Of a stretch of 11,935 nucleotides of DNA, positions 8,155 to 11,935 are shown piece after piece. The DNA is from Thermoleophilaceae bacterium (GTDB lineage Bacteria; Actinomycetota; Thermoleophilia; Solirubrobacterales; Thermoleophilaceae). Made by a program: the position numbers and the translations under genes. The notes beneath the pieces are model-generated. The model was not told the DNA's origin, made no database searches, and saw only the letters and a list, made by a program, of their open reading frames with translations. The first letter of the stretch is position 1. The number at the start of each line of letters is the position of its first letter. The stretch lies in assembly GCA_013696425.1 (NCBI GenBank), contig JACCYP010000124.1, positions 1-11,935 on the forward strand. The letters run 5' to 3'.

Positions 8155-9087
8155 ATGGCCTCACAGCGGGACGTCAAGAACCGGATCAGTTCTGTGAAGA
8201 ACATCCAGAAGATCACCAGCGCGATGGAGATGGTGGCCGCCGCGCGGCTGCGCAAGGCGGAGCAGCGGATCGAGGAGCTGCGCCCCTACGCCTCCGCGAT
8301 CCGGCGGATGACCAGGCGGGTGGTCGAGGCCGCCGAGCACGTGCCCGACCTTCCGATCCTCGAGGAGCACGACTCCACCGACAAGGTCGGCCTCCTGCTG
8401 GTGACCGGCGACCGCGGCCTGGCGGGTGCGTTCAACTCGCAGATCATCCGCGCGGGCAACCGCCGCCGGGGCGAGCTGCGCGAGGAGGGCACGGACGTGC
8501 TCTGGTACGCCTCCGGGCGCCGCGGGGTGTCCTCGATCGAGTTCCGCGGCTATGGCCTCGAGAACGGCTACACCGGGTTCACCGACCGTCCCGCCTACGA
8601 CGACGCCCGCACGATTGCGGACGACCTCACGAGCGCCTACACCGATGGCAAGCTCGACCGCGTCGAGATCATCTACAACGGCTACATCTCCCCGCTCACC
8701 CAGGAGGTGCGCAGCGAGGTGCTGCTGCCGATGCAGCAGATCGAGTTTCTCGCCGAGGAGGGCGACGAGGAGGGCGAGAGCGATGGCGAGGGCAAGGACG
8801 ACGGCGCCGACGATCCCGGGCACCACAAGACGCTCTGGATCTACGAGCCCGATCCCGAGGAGATCCTGCGCCGGCTGATCCCGGACTACGTGGAGATCTC
8901 GATCTTCCGGGCGCTGCTCGAGTCCACGGCGTCCGAGCACGGCGCCCGCATGACCGCGATGCGCAGCGCATCCGACAACGCTTCAGACCTGATCGACGAC
9001 CTGACGCTCGAGGCGAACCGCGTCCGCCAGGCGGAGATCACCCAGGAAATCATGGAAGTCGTGGCCGGGGCCGAGGGCCTCAGGTAG
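8155..9087 (+). CDS. atpG: F1Fo ATP synthase subunit gamma
   Basis: A 310-residue central rotor subunit. The N-terminal helix has the conserved segment RISSVKNIQKITSAMEMVAA (10-29). The central Rossmann-like domain has LLVTGDRGLAGAFN (81-94). The C-terminal helix ends in the family signature ITQEIMEVVAGA (295-306). Between QQIEFL and LWIYEPDP sits an acidic insert (about 200-221, 12 of 20 residues Asp or Glu), longer than the short acidic loop of E. coli gamma at this place. The ATG follows the atpA TAG with no spacer, and purine-rich Lys/Glu codons of the alpha tail (AAGGAAGAGG, 8128-8137) are the only Shine-Dalgarno-like sequence nearby. Translation is probably coupled to atpA. Confidence 0.97.
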   Translation: MASQRDVKNRISSVKNIQKITSAMEMVAAARLRKAEQRIEELRPYASAIRRMTRRVVEAAEHVPDLPILEEHDSTDKVGLLLVTGDRGLAGAFNSQIIRAGNRRRGELREEGTDVLWYASGRRGVSSIEFRGYGLENGYTGFTDRPAYDDARTIADDLTSAYTDGKLDRVEIIYNGYISPLTQEVRSEVLLPMQQIEFLAEEGDEEGESDGEGKDDGADDPGHHKTLWIYEPDPEEILRRLIPDYVEISIFRALLESTASEHGARMTAMRSASDNASDLIDDLTLEANRVRQAEITQEIMEVVAGAEGLR

Positions 9088-9106
9088 CCGCCCCACCCGA
9101 CCGCAC

Positions 9107-9113
9107 AAAGGAG
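9107..9113 (+). promoter_or_regulatory. Shine-Dalgarno sequence of atpD
   Basis: AAAGGAG lies 7 nt before ATG 9121 within a 33-nt gap after atpG. It fixes the start and should support strong initiation of beta. Confidence 0.8.
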
Positions 9114-9120
9114 AAACGAA

Positions 9121-10662
<1,542 letters not shown>

Positions 10663-11091
10663 TTGGCCCGCTCCAAGTTCAAGGCGGAGGTGCTCACCCC
10701 CGAGGGTGAGGTCTTCAACGACGAGGTGGAGATGGTCTCCACCCGTACCGTGACGGGCTCGATCGGCGTGCTGGCGCACCATGCGCCGCTGCTCGCGATC
10801 CTCGAGCCCACCGAGCTGCGCCTCTACACCTCCGAGAGCGACTACACCTCGTTCGTGCAGTCCGAGGGCTACCTGCAGGTGGCCGACAACGAGGCGCTGC
10901 TGCTGGTGGAGGACGCGATCGAGCCGGACAAGCTCGACCGCTCGAAGTTCGAGGGGCGCCTCGAGTCGGCGCGCGAGACCCTCGAGTCGGCCGAGGAGGG
11001 CTCGGAGGAGCGCGCGCGCTGCGAGCGCGACATCAAGCGCTTCGAGGCATTCCTCGAGGCCGCCGACAACTCCGGCTCCCCCTCTTCCTGA
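10663..11091 (+). CDS. atpC: F1Fo ATP synthase subunit epsilon
   Basis: A 142-residue subunit of the central stalk that couples F1 to the c-ring and can inhibit ATP hydrolysis. The N-terminal beta-sandwich (about 1-85) has the family motifs LTPEGEVF (11-18) and GSIGVLAHHAPLLAIL (32-47). The C-terminal helical hairpin (about 88-134), the inhibitory part in other bacteria, is complete. The TTG start at 10663 immediately follows the atpD stop and is supported by GGAGG at good spacing and by the natural N-terminus ARSKFKAEVLTP. The final TGA overlaps the next gene's probable CTG start (CTGA). Confidence 0.95.
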   Translation: MARSKFKAEVLTPEGEVFNDEVEMVSTRTVTGSIGVLAHHAPLLAILEPTELRLYTSESDYTSFVQSEGYLQVADNEALLLVEDAIEPDKLDRSKFEGRLESARETLESAEEGSEERARCERDIKRFEAFLEAADNSGSPSS

Positions 11092-11935
11092 GTAACCGGT
11101 ACCTCGCCGTAGGGGGGTGTGCCGCGCTGGCGGCGCTCTCCCTCCTGTTTCACCGCGCGCTCGCGTTCGACCCCGAGGCGTGGGTCGTGTGGGGGCGCGA
11201 GATCGGTTCCCTCGACCTCGACACCTCCGCCGGGCCGTCGTGGAAGCCGCTGCCGGTGTTCCTGACCACGCCCTTCTCCGCTTTCGGAGACGAGGCGGGT
11301 GCTTGGCTCTGGCTCGCCTTCGCACGCTTCTCCGCCCTTGCGGCCGTTGCCGGTGTGGCGGAGCTCGTGCGGCGGGAGGCGGGCCGGGGCGGCGCGGCGC
11401 TCGTCGCCGCGCTCGTCGTGCTCTCGCCGTGGTGGTTCTTCAACGGCACCCTCGGGAACTCCGAGCCGCTGCTCGTGGCGCTCATCGCCTGGGCCGCGGT
11501 GGCGCACCGGGCGGACCGGGTCCCCCTGGCGCTCGGGCTCGGTTTCGCCGCGGCGCTGCTGCGCCCGGAGGTGTGGCCGTTCCTGCTCGGATACGTGGTG
11601 TGGCTCGAGCGCCGCGGGTCCGTGTCGCGGGGCACGATTGCCGCGGGCGGGGTGGCTCTGCTTGCCCTGTGGACGCTGCCCGACCTCGCCGGTTCGGACT
11701 GGGACGTCTCGCGCGCCTTCGGCGAGCGCGGCAGCGACAGCACCGGCGAGGCCGCGATGGCCGACGTGCCGTTTCTCGCGGTGCTCGAGGACCTCCTCTC
11801 CCAGGCGACGGCTCCCGTGGTGCTCGCCGCCGCGATCGCGGCGTTCGCGCTGCCCGCCGCGCGGCTCTGGGCCGGCTTCGGCGCCGCCTGGGCGCTGCTC
11901 GTGGCCGCGATGGCCCAGGCTGGCCTGCCGAATCA
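11088..11935 (+). CDS. Multi-pass membrane protein, probable GT-C-type glycosyltransferase (partial, 3' end outside window)
   Basis: The reading frame is open to the window edge; 282 residues are visible. Hydrophobic segments lie near 5-26, 72-92, 102-117, 126-140, 147-171, 183-198 and 241-280. The first helix is followed by FDPEAWVVWGREI (27-39) and SWKPLPVF (51-58). An acidic Asp/Glu motif in the first outer loop is typical of GT-C enzymes that use polyprenyl-phosphate sugars, such as mannosyltransferases, but I cannot name a specific family. No ATG, GTG or TTG lies in frame near the start. CTG 11088 overlaps the atpC stop by 4 nt (CTGA) and gives a sensible SNRYLAVGG N-terminus; the first in-frame GTG downstream of it (11187) would remove the first helix and the DPEAW motif. 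Co-transcription with the ATP synthase genes is likely from the overlap, though no functional link is evident. Confidence 0.7.
   Translation, partial: MSNRYLAVGGCAALAALSLLFHRALAFDPEAWVVWGREIGSLDLDTSAGPSWKPLPVFLTTPFSAFGDEAGAWLWLAFARFSALAAVAGVAELVRREAGRGGAALVAALVVLSPWWFFNGTLGNSEPLLVALIAWAAVAHRADRVPLALGLGFAAALLRPEVWPFLLGYVVWLERRGSVSRGTIAAGGVALLALWTLPDLAGSDWDVSRAFGERGSDSTGEAAMADVPFLAVLEDLLSQATAPVVLAAAIAAFALPAARLWAGFGAAWALLVAAMAQAGLPN

Overview
The window is high-GC DNA (strong G/C bias at third codon positions, GTG and TTG starts) and looks like chromosome of a high-GC Gram-positive bacterium. The gene order I-B-E-F-H-A-G-D-C is the usual actinobacterial ATP synthase order, with separate b and delta subunits rather than the mycobacterial b-delta fusion. 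The secreted RTX/beta-propeller/Ig-like protein and the GT-C-like membrane protein resemble proteins I associate with Thermoleophilia (Solirubrobacterales-type actinobacteria). That placement is inference from recalled family style, not from a search.

Layout. (1) 1-120: no gene seen; a hairpin at 111-133 straddles the stop codon of the first gene. (2) 121-579, minus strand: a small exported protein of the 'secreted repeat' family (Lipoprotein_15/COG4315 type). (3) 580-670: a short divergent intergenic region with a GC-rich hairpin. (4) 671-3595, plus strand: a 974-residue exported protein with about 25 RTX calcium-binding nonapeptides, seven PD40/TolB-like propeller repeats and a C-terminal Ig-like domain. 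(5) 3596-3750: intergenic, with a candidate promoter just before the ATP synthase operon. (6) 3751-11091: a complete F1Fo ATP synthase operon, namely an AtpI-like protein, then a, c, b, delta, alpha, gamma, beta and epsilon. (7) 11088 to the window edge: the 5' part of a multi-pass membrane protein, probably a GT-C-type glycosyltransferase, overlapping atpC by 4 nt.

The eight structural subunits should assemble one proton-translocating ATP synthase: a, b and c form the membrane Fo, and alpha, beta, gamma, delta and epsilon form F1. Catalytic and ion-binding residues are all present (beta Walker A, Glu194 and Asp256; alpha Arg366; a Arg236; c Glu75). The c subunit lacks the polar residues of sodium-binding rings, so proton coupling is likely. 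All junctions are overlapping, abutting or short. Only the genes for c, alpha and beta have an intercistronic gap with a strong Shine-Dalgarno sequence.

This is mainly a housekeeping locus, and I see no defence, mobile or biosynthetic system. The points most worth a second look are acidic low-complexity expansions in three F1 subunits (alpha tail, gamma loop, beta tail), the apparently leaderless operon start with an ACAAAGT direct repeat, the stoichiometry-like pattern of ribosome binding sites, the RTX-propeller-Ig architecture, and a probable CTG start for the last gene.
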